Counted from the stretch's first letter, positions 15,251-27,087 are shown. The stretch is 64,000 nt of DNA from Hoplostethus atlanticus (GCA_034670405.1 JAXDDX010000289.1:1-64000), one strand, 5' to 3'. Numbers and translations are program-made. The notes: generated by a model not told the origin, from the sequence alone.

Positions 15251-16820
15251 GCTGTACAAAAACAGAATGTAGCCTATTACATATTGTTATAAAACTGTGA
15301 CAGTAGCACCTCCAGCAAATTAGGAATTTTAATTTCACTGTTACTTCACTGAATACAGTTTTTGCCAGGAGGGAGAAAACTTATGGATGACCATTTTCTT
15401 ATAATTGGTTTCACCTACCCCCTGTCAAACCAGACGTGCAAATAACCGCATATACCACAACTGTAAAACACTAATTAATTAACACTATGCTTACTTCTGT
15501 TTTTATAATGCGCTCAGAAAAAGCAACAATCGTCTGTGAGCTTGCGCGTTGGAGTCAGATCACTTTGACTGAGCCCTTCCACTCACTCGGATGAGCGGTT
15601 CACGTCCGATGAACGAGAGACTGGACTTCCGCGTACCCGCCGGATCAAGGAGCCATATTGGATTGTGAATAAGGCCAATGTAATAATGTAGCGATCTATT
15701 ACATTCTATATACATTGACAACAGTTTTAGTAATGTTTAAGATGTTGTTTAATAAATTAACTGGAGATTTTTAAAATAAATTAACTGGTTAATTTTTTAA
15801 TAAATCTGGCGCTGCTACAACGGCTGCTGAATTGATTCAGTTGCATGTGCGAGTTGAATCAACTCGCTCACTTAACTGATTCGGTTCCTTTGAACGATTC
15901 GTTCACAAATCGGCCATCACTAGTATGATCAAGTTATCTTGTGGTAATAAGCACGTGGGGAGCTTCTCTAAAATGTATAAATCAATTATACACCACTGCA
16001 TAAAAGGCATATTCTAAAAAAAAAAATATTGTCATGATAATATCTGATGAACATTCTTACAGTAATTGCATTAATATACAGTAGCCTACTGATCCTGCCA
16101 CATTGAGTTTCTCCTAACTTAACGTTACTTTCTGTCAGCTATACAGCAGCCAGCAACCAGTTAACGTTATAGCTAGCTAACTGTTCCGGCTCGAACATGA
16201 AGTGAAAAAGACCACACATGATGAATTTGGAAGTCACTTGCGAGTTAGCAGTTACAGTGAAAATGAATGAATACTGAAATTAACTCAGTAAACTTAGCTT
16301 TAAACGTTAATGCTAATGTTAATTTAAGACGGCCAGGTAACCGTTACCTGCCATCGGACCTGCTCTCCTTCGCCTCCAAAACTTATTTCTTGTGGTTCTC
16401 AACATGTTGTCTTCGTCCCTCTGCGATGCCAGTTCCCGTCTTGCATCAAGCACGTTCCAAACGCGATTAATAACGCTAGTAAAATCACTTTCTGTGGCAG
16501 CTTCAGGTGTTATCAGTCTTCTTGATGTTTTTTGGCGGTTGGCAAAAAAAACATTATGATGCATTACCGCCGGAACTGGAATGGAGTGTGGATCGGGAAT
16601 CAAGTATATTCATTTTTTCTAATAATAATTAATATAAAAGAATTCAAATTAAGTTTCAAATTTCAAATTAAAATCAAATTAAGAAAATAAAGTTATATTC
16701 TCTCTATCAAGTTCGTTCTCCTAAAATATAGGGGAACAAAAATTAGAACACGTCTCCCTATAACGTCTTTGTAAAAGATCACGTAAATCAAAGCTCAACT
16801 TTATTTCTTTAAGGTTCAGT
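15250..16820. other. Non-coding stretch with a possible hAT terminal remnant
   Basis: At 15880-15926 the plus strand reads TTTGAACGATTCGTTCAC and ends CCATCACTAG. This resembles the right end of fish hAT elements whose ends reverse to TAGTGATGG. The matching left end was not found. The 94-codon minus frame at 16319-16603 begins next to ATTACCGCC...TGGAGTGTGG, a phrase common near fish DNA transposons, but I cannot name its product. The rest is AT-rich and featureless. Confidence 0.35.
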
Positions 16821-16821
16821 A

Positions 16822-17351
16822 TTATTACGGCTTCTACACTAGAACAGCCGCCCACAGACGCCATGACATGATCAACGCGCTATCTTGTTGGTTACTCACT
16901 GTTTGATGATCCACGATGGTATGGTTGGTCCGGTACCGGGAGTTTGAATGGGTGCTGAGAGTTGTTGGTTTAGACTATAATTGCTTTGGTTGACGGTCGT
17001 AGCATAAACGAGGTCAAAGAAAAACCCAAACAAACATTCCCCAAAATAAAAAAGGCCTATTTTAAATAAATCAAAACCAGCGGGGAATAAACAAATTCAC
17101 CAAGCGAAACTGAGATTAAACCAAACAAAGTAACCAAAACATACGGTGCGGTTGAAGACTGTATCTCCTGGCGTCTTCCACCGTCCTAGTTTCAGCGCAC
17201 CTGTCTTAATTAAGGAGGTTCCTGCGATGCGAGGTCAGGTGCCGCTGTGCACTTAATTTAGCACCAAAAAACTGCCACTAGGTGCTGCCAAACTATTTAC
17301 ATTGAAATAATTACAAAATAGGAAATTATAAGAGGCTTCTAGAAATGGCTC
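16822..17351 (-). repeat. BEL/Pao 3' LTR
   Basis: Direct-repeat partner of 24584-25103, about 530 bp, lying beyond the pol C-terminus in minus orientation. Internal sequence 17352-17457 separates it from the last coding domain. Confidence 0.85.
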
Positions 17352-17457
17352 TAACGCACAGGTCCCTATTGTTATGGCCATTGCTCTTAACAATAAACAA
17401 AAGTAATTAGAGCCATAAAACAAAATATTCCTTTTCTTAAATGTCAAGCGTTTAAAG

Positions 17458-17760
17458 TCATTCTGAGAATCCGCTTGAATGACTTAAGTTCATTATACAG
17501 TCTTTTTTATCAAATGCTGGAACTAGCAAACATAATATGCTAATGGGTCGTTCGAGTGTATTCGTTTTCGTTTTCACAAGTACAGATCGCACCAATCCTC
17601 TTGCCCCGGGTCGGGTTTCAAGGACTCTTGCAACCAACCAAGACCCGTGGGGAGCGTTAGAGTCTGTTATCATTACGATGTCTCCTTCCATGAAATTTAT
17701 CCTGATGCGATTCCATTTGGGTTGGGTTGGGTTGAATCTTGAGTTGTAGAAGATGGTTAG
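17458..17760 (-). pseudogene. BEL/Pao pol C-terminal DUF5641-like domain
   Basis: The minus frame contains KWNRIRINFMEGDIVMITDS, then APHGSWLVARVLETRPGARG and LVRSVLVKTKTNTLERPIS, the conserved small beta domain ending BEL/Pao integrase. It follows the integrase core after a frameshift and is close to the 3' LTR. Confidence 0.75.
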
Positions 17761-18259
17761 GTGTAAGTGGCTCAAGATCATTAAGATCGTCTGAAACTGT
17801 AGTTAATGGACTGTTGAGTATAGCCTCTACCTCACATAAGATTGTGTAAAGTCCCTCGTCATCAAGAGTTTGTTGTCTGCAAACTGATGACAATGTTTTC
17901 TTTACAAGGCGAATCAGCCTTTCCCAAACACCACCGTGGTGTGCACCTGAGGGTGGGTTAAAAATCCACAAAACACCCCATTGTTGTAGTGTTTTTTCTA
18001 TTTTGTTCATGTTCCATTCCCTCATGGCATCCTTCAATTCCTTTTCTGTTGCAATGAAGTTGGTTCCATTGTCTGACCGGATTTCTTTGACTTGGCCTCT
18101 CCTACTAATGAAGCGCCTGAATGCATTGATACACGAGTTAGTATCAAGTGAATGAGCCAGTTCCAGGTGTATTGCTCGGCTGGCAAGGCAGGTAAATATG
18201 ACTCCATACCTTTTTACAATGTTGCGTCCTCTCTTAACCTCTATTGGGCCAAAGTAGTC
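17657..18259 (-). pseudogene. BEL/Pao integrase, catalytic core second part
   Basis: Reading resumes at 18259 with YFGPIEVKRGRNIVKRYGVI, then TCLASRAIHLELAHSLDT, EIRSDNGTNF (second catalytic Asp) and SGAHHGGVWERLIRLVKKTL (catalytic Glu). PLTPNHLLQLK follows. Apart from the L2 interruption the core is open here. Near 17730 the frame shifts around a GGGTT-type duplication, and about 45 family residues between HLLQLK and the C-terminal domain appear to be lost. Confidence 0.8.
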
Positions 18260-20412
18260 AAATCAAATCAAATCAAATCACATTTATTTGTATAGCCCTT
18301 AATCACCGTTACAGTCTCTAAGGGCTTCACAGTGCCCAACATGTGAAAATAATAAATGGTTAGTACACGACATCCCCCAGCCTTAGACCCTCACAGAGGA
18401 CAAGGAAAAACTCCCACAAACCCTCACTGGGAAAATTGGGAGAAACCTTGGGAGGGGCTACTCAGAGAGGGATCCCCCTACCAGGACGGTTGGGCGTGCA
18501 ATAGATGCCGAGTTTGGGCAAGCAGCGTATACACAATATATGAAAGTTTATTTTGGTGGGACATCCAGATCTGATGGGGCGGCATCACAGCAACGGCAAC
18601 TCAGTCAGCGTCATCATAGGACTAGGGGACCATGCAGGCGCCAACACTGCCCAGATAGGAGAACGCAACGTCCGCTCAGTCAGCATCGTCCTAGGAGGGG
18701 GGACCAACCAGACGCCAACTCTGCCGGGCTGCGGCCTGGAACAGATAGGAGACTCACCCACACACACCCATACACACACACTCTCACTCACACAGACAAA
18801 CATGACCAGCGTCAGTGGACAGGAGCAGGTAGACCAGGAGAATAGGACATGTAGGCAGGATGCTAGTATCCATCGGCAGGACCCTGATCTAGGATGAGCT
18901 AACTGGTCTAGCCTTACTCTGAGAAGAGACTGAGCCACTCCCTCAAGGCTGGTCAAATGACAGAGAGAATAAATGGGTTTTTAGCCTTGACTTAAAGACT
19001 TCGATAGAGCCTGCCTCTCTGATTGAGGCAGGCAGACTGTTCCATAGATAGGGAGCCCGGTAAGAAAAGGCTATGTTACCTGCAGTTTTCTTTTTGACTG
19101 CTGGGATAGACAGGTAGCCAGTGTTCTGAGATCTGAGGGCGCGTGGCGGTTTATAAGGTTTAATCAAATCGGATAAATAGGACGGTGCCATCCCATGTAA
19201 TGATTTATATGTACTGTAAGTAAAAGCACCTTAAAGTCACACCTGGCCTGAATTGGTAGCCAGTGTAATGAGGACAGGATGGGAGTTATATGGTCGAATT
19301 TCCTAGTTTTGGTCAGGATTCTGGCAGCAGCATTCTGGACCAGTTGTAGTTTTTTAGTGCGCCCAGTAGGTAAGCCCGAGAAAAGGACATTGCAATAATC
19401 GATTCTGGATGATACAAAGGCATGTACTAAAATTTCTGCGTCTGCCTCTGTTAGCATAGGTCGAATTTTGGCAATATTGCGAAGATGATAAAACGCTGAT
19501 TTAGTGATCTCCTTAGTGTGCAACTCGAATGAGAGGGTAGGGTCGAATTTTACCCCAAGGTTTTTAACGTATGGGCTCTGGGAGATTACACAACTATCAA
19601 AGTTAAGAGTACTATTCTCAAATAAGTGTCTATGTCTAGCCGGTCCCACAATCAGCATCTCAGTTTTGCTGCCATTAAGGAGTAGGAAGTTTAGGGACAT
19701 CCAATATTTGACCTCTGATAGGCAGGCCTCTAGTTTTTGGAATTGGGTGTCATCGGTTGGTTTGACTGGTATGTAAATTTGGGTGTCATCGGCGTAGCAA
19801 TGGAAGTTAATGCCAAATTTGCGAATGATGCCACCAAGTGGTAGCATATAGATAGAGAATAGCAGTGGTCCTAGGACAGAGCCTTGTGAGACACCAAAGT
19901 CCATATTGCAACACTCGTGGTGTGACGTGGTGTGATCTATCAAGTAGGTAAGACCTAAACCAAGAAAGGGCTGATCCCCGGATACCAATATAATGTTCAA
20001 GACGGTTCAAGAGTATCGCATGATCAATTGTGTCGAAGGCTGCACTCAGGTCAAGTAGCAATAGTGCTGAGGTTGAATTGGAGTCAATAGCTAACAAAAG
20101 ATCATTTACCACTCTCGTGACTGCAGTTTCGGTCGAGTGAAAGGGTCTAAAGCCAGATTGGAAGGGATCAAGCAGGTTATTTTTTGACAAAAAATCTGTA
20201 AATTGACTGGCTACTGTTCGTTCAAGTAATTTGGAGAGGAACAGCAGATTTGAGATTGGTCTATAGTTCTGAAGTACTTCGGGGTCAAGGTTCGTTTTTT
20301 TCAGTAGTGGCTTGATCACGGCCGTTTTAAAGGCGGAGGGCACCGTGCCAGTGGAGAGCGACTGATTGATCATATAGAGAATGGAGGGTCCTAAGATAGG
20401 GAATACTTCTTT
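18260..20412 (-). mobile_element. 5'-truncated L2 LINE inserted in the BEL integrase
   Basis: AAGTAGTC stands at both edges (18252-18259 and 20413-20420), an 8-bp target duplication. The left edge carries repeated AAATC units, the LINE 3' tail in minus orientation, followed by the TTTATTTGTATAGCCCTTAA phrase common at fish L2 3' ends. Coding sequence occupies 18943-20373. The 5' half (endonuclease, ORF1) is missing, as expected for target-primed reverse transcription that stopped early. Confidence 0.9.
18943..20373 (-). pseudogene. L2 LINE reverse transcriptase (partial, frameshifted)
   Basis: The minus frame 20373-19807 holds RT blocks [37 protein letters not shown] and [20 protein letters not shown]. 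Near 19930 translation shifts to the 20000-19164 frame, reading [20 protein letters not shown] and [15 protein letters not shown]. The YADD box carries the catalytic aspartates. A third frame (19191-18943) adds the C-terminal ALRSQNTGYLSIP...APYLWNSLPASIREA. At least two frameshifts make it inactive. Confidence 0.85.
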
Positions 20413-20420
20413 AAGTAGTC

Positions 20421-20660
20421 CACACCGACGTGAGTGAATGGTGGATAGTCGGGTGTAATTCTATCCTTTGGTAAATCCGCCATTTTTTGTTCTCCAATGT
20501 TGGCATGTAGATGTCGACAGGTGACACATTCTGATGTTATTTTTCTTGCAAGAGTGTTTGCACATGGGATCCAGTATTGTTGTCTCAGTCTTGACAGCAT
20601 ATGATTTCTGCCACTGTGTCCGACTTGATTATGAATGTCTGAGCAGGATTTTGGAAACAT
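20421..20660 (-). pseudogene. BEL/Pao integrase, zinc-binding N-terminal part
   Basis: The minus strand reads HNQVGHSGRNHMLSRLRQQ then YWIPCANTLARKITSECVTC, an H-x3-H and C-x2-C zinc-binding module. [20 protein letters not shown] and VDY follow. The VDY aspartate is the first catalytic acid of the DDE core. Immediately after it the L2 insertion begins, with the duplicated octamer AAGTAGTC at 20413-20420. The rest of the core continues at 18259. Confidence 0.8.
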
Positions 20661-21372
20661 GATGATTTTTCGGGAGAACGGTTGGATGCTTTCTTTCTTC
20701 TGGCATAGCCATCTTGCCCAGTCTACCCCCTACTCTCAGAACTCCTCCTTGTAATATTGGATTCAGTGTATAGACTGAACTGGCTGTTTGTACACTGTTT
20801 CCCCTTTGCAATGCGATCAATTCCCCTTGAAATTCCTCCCTTTGACAGAATTGTATCACTGCAGTCTCTGCCTTGGCCAACTTTTCAATTGTGAGTGAAC
20901 AAGCACTCCATGTTTCCTTCAATTCTTTCATTTGTTCCTCAATCAACTGATTTTGTTTGTTTGTGTTCTTTTCTTGTGCATTGGTAACAATCTCTTTCCT
21001 TTTCTTTGCCATGACAAGCAGCATGTCTCGGAACTGGAGAATCCATGCCACTGTTCTTCGTAGTTTGCGCCACTCTGAGAAATGGTGAATGAGTTTGCTT
21101 GTTGCGTTGGGATCACCTTCTTGAATTGCACTGACTGTTACTTTGTTTCTCTTCAATTCGGGATCGTCTGTGCTGAGTGAGTCAAGTTCTGGAAGATTTG
21201 GGTTCTTGTTAAATTTCTTAAGCAGTGGCTTAAGTCGTTGCTCAGCCAATGGGCGATTATTTGGCATGATGACATTATCCTCTATAAAAGGCAAGGCCAA
21301 TTGATAATGCCCGTTCTGGATCTCTGCAGTGTTGGTCATGATCTGAAAAAACCTTTTGTCCTCTATGGACAT
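20629..21372 (-). pseudogene. BEL/Pao pol remnant with RT/RNase H excised in frame
   Basis: The 247-codon frame opens with the segment that normally precedes reverse transcriptase (EDKRFFQIMTNTAEIQNGHY ... MPNNRPLAEQRLKPL, residues about 3-50). At about residue 54 it passes straight into the region that normally follows RNase H (LDSLSTDDPELKRNKVTVSA, then WRKLRRTVAWILQFRD). No YVDD-type RT motif or RNase H acidic residues occur. Both sides of the junction share one frame, so the deletion is in phase. The frame ends near the integrase zinc finger, where a small shift at about 20632 moves translation to the 20660 frame. Confidence 0.75.
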
Positions 21373-21433
21373 CTCAGCCCTTTCCTCATATTTCCGCTCC
21401 GGGAAATCATGGTTGTACTGCTAGGTCAAAAGT

Positions 21434-22260
21434 TCAGCGAGCTTGGCAAATGGAAATGCGGTTCACAGTCACACTTGCATTACTTTCCATTCCACAATTG
21501 TTCTCATTTATCAATCCATTGATAACCCATCCTAAGACAGTTTTGACTGCATAAGGGCCATCATCCTTACTATTAATTACCTTCCAAGGTTCCATCAGTT
21601 TGGGCGCATTAGTTCCAATCAACAATCCGATTTCCGCATCAATTTGAGGCAGTCTGACCTCATTCAGGTAGCTCCATTTTTCAATTGCAGATTGTGTGGG
21701 TATGTGTTCCTTTGTGACGGGAATTTGGTTTTGGGTGTGCATTTCTGGCAGTGCATAAAAGTCCTTTCCATCAATGCTACCGATTTCCATACCTGTCAGA
21801 ATAGTAGTGTTGACTGGTTTTACCTGGCCCATTGTTCTTAGTTGGATTCTTCTCTTGCTCCCTTTAGCATTTAATTGCCTTTGCAAGGATTCTGTGCAGA
21901 AACATGCAGTACTGCCTTGGTCGAGGAATGCATAGGTTTGAATGACTTTATTGGAATTTGACAGCTTGACTTTAACTGGGATAATGGAGAGGGTTGTGCT
22001 TTCATTACCGGCCCCAGTAACACTGTTGGCTTTGAGAGAAACCAAAGTACTGCTGACAGATGTCTTTTGTGTACTTTCAACGGCGTCAGTCCTTTTTCTG
22101 TAAATATGCAAAATAGTTGGATGCGTTTTGGAGCACACTTCACACGTTAGTCTCTTCTGACAGTCCTTACTCAGATGACCTTTGGTCAGACAACTGAAAC
22201 AAATGCCTTGTGACTTTAGACATTCAATTTTTTCTTTATGAAGTCTTTTGTTGATTTGAC
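21434..22260 (-). pseudogene. BEL/Pao zinc knuckle and DUF1758 aspartic protease
   Basis: From about 22230 the minus strand reads CLKSQGICFSCLTKGHLSKD, a CCHC zinc knuckle, then CEVCSKTHPTILHIYRK. The 234-codon frame 21434-22138 holds the retropepsin-like domain with active-site YAFLDQGSTACF (DxGS/T type) near residue 70, then LRTMGQVKPVNTT, LPQIDAEIGLLIGTNAPKLM and KTVLGWVINGL. These phrases are characteristic of BEL/Pao DUF1758, which cleaves the polyprotein. The protease part is open and its catalytic Asp is present. Confidence 0.75.
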
Positions 22261-22574
22261 AGGATTCTGTTGTATGGTCTTTTGTGCAGTAAACAAGTCT
22301 TGTGCACAGTAGATGACTTTTGTGATGGGGTTGGTCCAGTAGCTTCTTCGTTCTTGACTCCAGGCTCTGCTACAGTGGCAAAGCTGCTGCCCTTGTAGCC
22401 ATGGCTGGACTTGCTGGTAGTGAACTTGTCTGGTTTGAAATCTTTCACTCGTTCACTTCCAAAGAGTGGGTCTGATGCGATTTTTGCGTGTTTTTCGAAT
22501 TTAACAAGGTCAACAAATCTGGCTCTTGTTTTGTTCCTCTCGTAATGATCATATGCAGCTGTCCTCCATTTTTC

Positions 22575-23365
22575 TCAAAGCTTAAAGGGAAGCTTTGACA
22601 CCACTTTTTTCATATTTGAAGGATTATTCATCTCTTCTACAAATTCCACATCCTGCATGGTGTTACAACAGCCCTTGAGAGACAGTGCATAGTCATTCAA
22701 ACCTCTCGTGTCTTCTGTTTTAATAGCATTCCAGCCAAGAGCCTTTTCTAAGCAGGCAGCTGCTATTAACATGTCATTTCCAAAGTTCTCCTGGCTTCCA
22801 GGTACCCTCTTTTAGGATCCATATACTGACAACTTCGAACGAGTGCTCTGGGACATCCTTCAGTAAATTGCTCAAGAAAAAACAAGCAGTCACGAAAATT
22901 ATCAGTTTTGCCTTCGATAACATGTTCAAATGTACGTATGAAAGTGAGATACTGCAGTGGATCTCCTTTGAACATTGGGATTTCTCTTCTTGGAAGCAGA
23001 GCATGTCGCTGCTCCTTAATCAACAGTTCCGTGATCTCATTTTGCTTTTTCATAATTTGGAACAGCTTACCCTTTTTCACATCATCATTTTGTGTTGTGT
23101 TTGAGCGACCATCATAGCTGAAATTGAGTCTATCTATACTCATTGAGTGGTGATATTTGTGTTGTCTGTGGTTTGAAGGCTTCCTTTGATGCGCCAATTG
23201 TGAGGATTTTCTTTCCATTTCTAGTCCATCACCACTAGAGGCATCATCATCAACATCATTATCATCATCAACATCATTATCATCATTATCATTTTCCACT
23301 TTTTCCTTGGGATTGGACCATTCTTTCATTGCCTTTTGTTTTACAGCAAAGTCTCTTTCCTCCAA
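22575..23365 (-). pseudogene. BEL/Pao gag, DUF1759 region
   Basis: The 199-codon frame 22766-23365 begins with an acidic Asp/Asn tract from an (ATC)n tract. It then carries the DUF1759-like core: LLPRREIPMFKGDPLQYLTF followed by FEHVIEGKTDNFRDCLFFLE and RSCQYMDPKRGY. Translation shifts near 22770 and continues as LIAAACLEKALGWNAI ... NMKKVVSKLPFKL at 22772-22575. In the family this domain lies between matrix-like gag and the zinc knuckle. One frameshift separates the two pieces. Confidence 0.65.
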
Positions 23366-23652
23366 AGTTTCTAATGTCTATAGTTTTGCAGTAGTTGCAG
23401 CAATATCAGTTTCAAGGGCTAATTTTTCTTTTTCAGCTTGTAGCTTTGCCTCTTCTCTTTGCAAAGCATGTTTTTTTTTCTAAAGCAGCAGCTCGTGCAA
23501 GAAGTGCTGCCCTGTCGGCCTCAGCCTTTCTGCGGACAGAGAAAGCTGTTGAGGACTTGCTGCTGGATGAGCACTGACTACCTTTTCTGGATCTACTAAT
23601 GATTCCAACAGAAACCGAAGAAATATCCTTATATCGAGTTTCAGTGGAAGGT

Positions 23653-24075
23653 TCAGGCAAGTCTTTTAATACAAGCTGAAGCTTTAAAAATCCATTTCTT
23701 TACTGCATCTTGGAAGTCCTTAAAATAACGCAACTTAGGTAAATACCAGTCATTATGGTCAGCCTGTTTTTCCTCCTCAAGCATCATTTCTTGTGTTGAA
23801 TAATGCAAGGTTGTGAATTCACTTATAAGACCATCAAACACTGATTTAAGTTGTTGTACTTCCTTGATGTTTATATAGTCAATCAGGAGAGATTCAATAC
23901 AATTTATTTTGCTGGTTAATTTTCCAAGCTTTGCTTTCCTTGCATTTAACAATTTAGTAAGTTGTGCCTCCACTGCCTTCTCAGTAAGATTGACAGTCCT
24001 TTTCCCATTGGCTGCCTCTGCATTCTCATTGATAGGCTCGTTTTCATTTTTGGGATTATCCTTTTTCTCAGCCAT
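23653..24075 (-). pseudogene. BEL/Pao gag, N-terminal part
   Basis: This 140-codon frame starts MAEKKDNPKN. It contains a charged helical region (residues about 30-110: LTKLLNARKAKLGKLTSKIN, then EFTTLHYSTQEMM) typical of the first part of BEL/Pao gag, which packs the RNA into particles. The frame then breaks. Related sequence continues in other frames at 23433-23660 (Ser-rich SSKSSTAFSVRRKAEADRAA) and at 23365, so at least one frameshift separates this from the rest of gag. Confidence 0.6.
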
Positions 24076-24583
24076 AATTCCAATATTCCACTTTGCACAA
24101 AATAAATATCAAACAATCTGACTGAATCGAAGTTGATTCAAAGTTTAACAGAATATCGTTCTTAACTCCGCATTCACGGCTACGTTTCTTTTACTTCAAC
24201 AGTGCAGAGCGCAATGATAGGAATAGGCTTGCATAACGTTTCCGACTTTAAAATAGTAGCGTGATTCGTTATATCCACAACACTGCAGCAAAGCGATTGA
24301 ATGTAGGAAGACAAATGCAATATCCACAATCCATACAGTATAATCCGTTCCACAGAATTCCACAAGTTTATCACATTATCTTAAGAACAATTCAGTGCAA
24401 GCCGTAGTAGTAATAATGATCCATAGTTAGATAAATGATTCAACACAAATTCAGTCCTTTTATTTCCACAAAGAGTCGTCATCCACATTTCATAGTTGAT
24501 TCTTATTTGTTTTCCACATTGACGTTAACTCTTTTCCACTCGGTAATGACCCTCATGTCGTATCGTTGAGAAAGTCTTCTACT
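24076..24583 (-). other. BEL/Pao 5' leader
   Basis: The roughly 500 bp between the 5' LTR and the gag start have no frame with support. Position suggests the primer binding site and packaging leader. I could not match a specific tRNA primer. Confidence 0.45.
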
Positions 24584-25103
24584 TTATTACGGCTTCTACA
24601 CTAGAACAGCCGCCCACAGCCGCCATGACATGATCAACGCGCTATCTTGCTGGTTACTCACTGTTTGATGATCCACGATGGTATGGTTGGTCCGGTACCG
24701 GGAGTTTGAATGGGTGCTGAGAGTTGTTGGTTTAGACTATAATTGCTTTGGTTGACGGTCGTAGCATAAACGAGGTCAAATAAAAACCCAAACAAACATT
24801 CCCCAAAATAAAATCAAATAAATCAAAACCAGCGGGGAATAAACAAATTCCCCAAACGAAACTGAGATTAAACCAAACAAAGTAACCAAAACATACGGTG
24901 CGGTTGAAGACTGTATCTCCTGGCGTCTTCCACCGTCCTAGTTTCAGCACACCTGTCTTAATTAAGGAGGTTCCTGCGATGCAGGGTCAGGTGCCGCTGT
25001 GCACTTAATTTAGCACCAAAAAACTGCCACTAGGTGCTGCCAAACTATTTACATTGAAATAATTACAAAATAGGAAATTATAAGAGGCTTCTAGAAATGG
25101 CTC
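24584..25103 (-). repeat. BEL/Pao 5' LTR
   Basis: About 520 bp and almost identical to 16822-17351 from TTATTACGGC to AAATGGCTC. In minus orientation it precedes gag, so it is the 5' LTR. The main differences are a 12-bp AAAGGCCTATTT absent here and a few substitutions. TG...CA termini could not be fixed, so ends are approximate. Low divergence means few changes since insertion or conversion. Confidence 0.85.
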
Positions 25104-25375
25104 AAACAAGAATCAGTTCCCTTCTCTCAGCATCATATTTTGGACAGTAAAGACCATGTTCTAAAGTTTCTTCTTGATCAGCCTGGAAATTATTGTTTCC
25201 TCTCTCCAGGCTTTCAAATGATGCTTAATTGTGGTCTTCATTTCCGTTTTAATAAAGGGTACTGTAATGTCAATGTGATTCGTTTTTGTAGCTTCCTTTG
25301 CATGTGCTGGTATCCATAGAAATGTCATATTTAGTCCCATCATTTGAATTGTATATATCTCTATTAAAACATCAG
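25104..25375 (-). pseudogene. I/Nimb-like LINE RNase H fragment
   Basis: The minus frame reads MMGLNMTFLWIPAHAKEATK, the last RNase H strand of LINEs that carry this domain, with part of the loop deleted, then IDITVPFIKTEMKTTIKHHL. The sequence just upstream (TTAGTCCCATCATTTGAATT on the plus strand) is shared with 41438-41460 and with the inverse copy near 44085. It is therefore the same LINE family as in the palindrome. It directly abuts the BEL 5' LTR. Confidence 0.55.
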
Positions 25376-26630
25376 GGGCCTCATTACAGAAGAATTTTCT
25401 AACTGCTTGTCCTATCTTAACTTAAGTTTCAAAGATAGGAAAAATCCTATCTTCCTATTACAGAAACAATTCCTAAACTCATGGCTGTATCATATCCTAT
25501 CTCAGACCTCATATCTTATCTTAACTTAAGAAATCCTAACTAGAACTGTAAACTCGATTCTTCAATCGGCACTCATCCTGTCATGCCTGTATCTGTGTTT
25601 AGAAGGCAGTAGTAGTGAGTAGGAGGCATTAATCGTGTTGGTGGAGAGGAAACCCCAACTTTTTTGGTAAGTTTTCATCCCAATTATCGGCCCAGATAAA
25701 GATTAAAATAATATTATTATAACAATATTAATATTATATAATAATAATAATATAACAGTATTATTATATTATGAATATTATGTATTAAAAATATATATTT
25801 CGGTGTTCATGTTGTTCCCCATCTTCATTGTCATTGCCATACAGACCTAACAACAGTGGTGCTGGCATTTTTGGCAGTTATTTTGAATTTAGGACATGGT
25901 CTATGCCATCCTACACTGAAAAAAATAACTTGTAGGATATAATCCTTGTAATAATTTGCACAATTACTTTTTAAGTAAATATTACTGCTGTAATATCAAG
26001 TACAACTCACTTGCCAGTATTAAGTAAAATGTACTTACCACTAAACTTAACATTTGATAATTTGATAATGTGATAATGTTACTTAATTATATTTAAGTTT
26101 TAAGTTATATTTATTTAAACTAATTAAGTAAAGTCAATTAAATCTTTTAATTGATTTTAAATTAAAAAAAATAAATTCATAGACAGGAACGTCGCTGTCA
26201 TCAAAATATTAAGTAAATCTTATATAGCTATAATATTTACGGTGATGAAGTAAATAAGTAGATTTTTATTTTGTTCTGTTTGACATATTCAATTACTTAG
26301 CTGTATGAAGTTATATTACTCACTATAATTATGTAAATGTTGCTAATTTTCTTTTGATAAATGTTACCAAATAAATGTAACCATTTTCTCTATGCATTTA
26401 ATACATTATACTTTTATACCACTTAATACTTTTACTTCAAATCACACAACTAAAATACAATACAATTAAACAGTTTATTTTGTCAACATTAAACTTTGTA
26501 TCAGCTTTGTATCAGATGACAAAAACAACAGTAGATGAGATTTTAACCTGACAGAGCCAGGTAGTATTAACATAACCAAAATTCAATATTTGTAGAATTA
26601 GCAATGTTAACAACAATTGCATCTTAACTT
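25376..26630. other. AT-rich intergenic stretch
   Basis: No coding frame has support. 25375-25560 contains several copies of phrases such as CCTATCTTAACTTAAG, so it may be a degenerate DNA-transposon end beginning GGGGCCTCATTACAG. 25690-25800 is almost pure A/T with ATTATT repeats, and 25920-26460 is unusually A/T-rich. Confidence 0.45.
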
Positions 26631-27087
26631 CTTAGTTTTTGTTTGTTTGTTTATTTGGATCTCTTTTAGCCCTATTGGGCTATTCTTCCAAGAGTCCATA
26701 GCATAAAAACATTTAATACAAGTTACAGTAACATAATACAATATACAAATATAAAAAAACATACATTCAACACATTCACACACATTGATGGCATAATACA
26801 CACAACACAGCCTATACGTATAATAATGCATACATGCCATACCACCCAATCATTCAATCTTACAGTTATACTACATCCACACCAATATACCATATATAAA
26901 ATCTTCAATTCAGGTTACCTAACAAATACATAGCGATACATTGTCAATACAAGTACAAATATTAGGAATATGTAAATATTAGAACACAATTTCCTATGCC
27001 TAATGTACCATGACAAATACCTAGATCTTATAGTTACCTGTACCCACAATTAAAAGTGACAACTTACATGATCATACTGAGCTTGGT

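Larger units (their letters stand above)
16822..25103 (-). mobile_element. BEL/Pao LTR retrotransposon, RT-deleted, nested L2 insertion
   Basis: Two near-identical direct repeats (16822-17351 and 24584-25103) flank gag, protease, a truncated pol and integrase on the minus strand. Gene order 5' to 3' is gag 24075-22575, CCHC/protease 22260-21434, pol remnant 21372-20629, integrase 20660-17657 and a C-terminal domain 17760-17458. This gag-protease-DUF1759/DUF1758 style is BEL/Pao. The reverse transcriptase and RNase H are absent, and an L2 LINE (18260-20412) lies in the integrase. Without the L2 the element is about 6.1 kb. No clear target duplication was seen. Confidence 0.85.
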
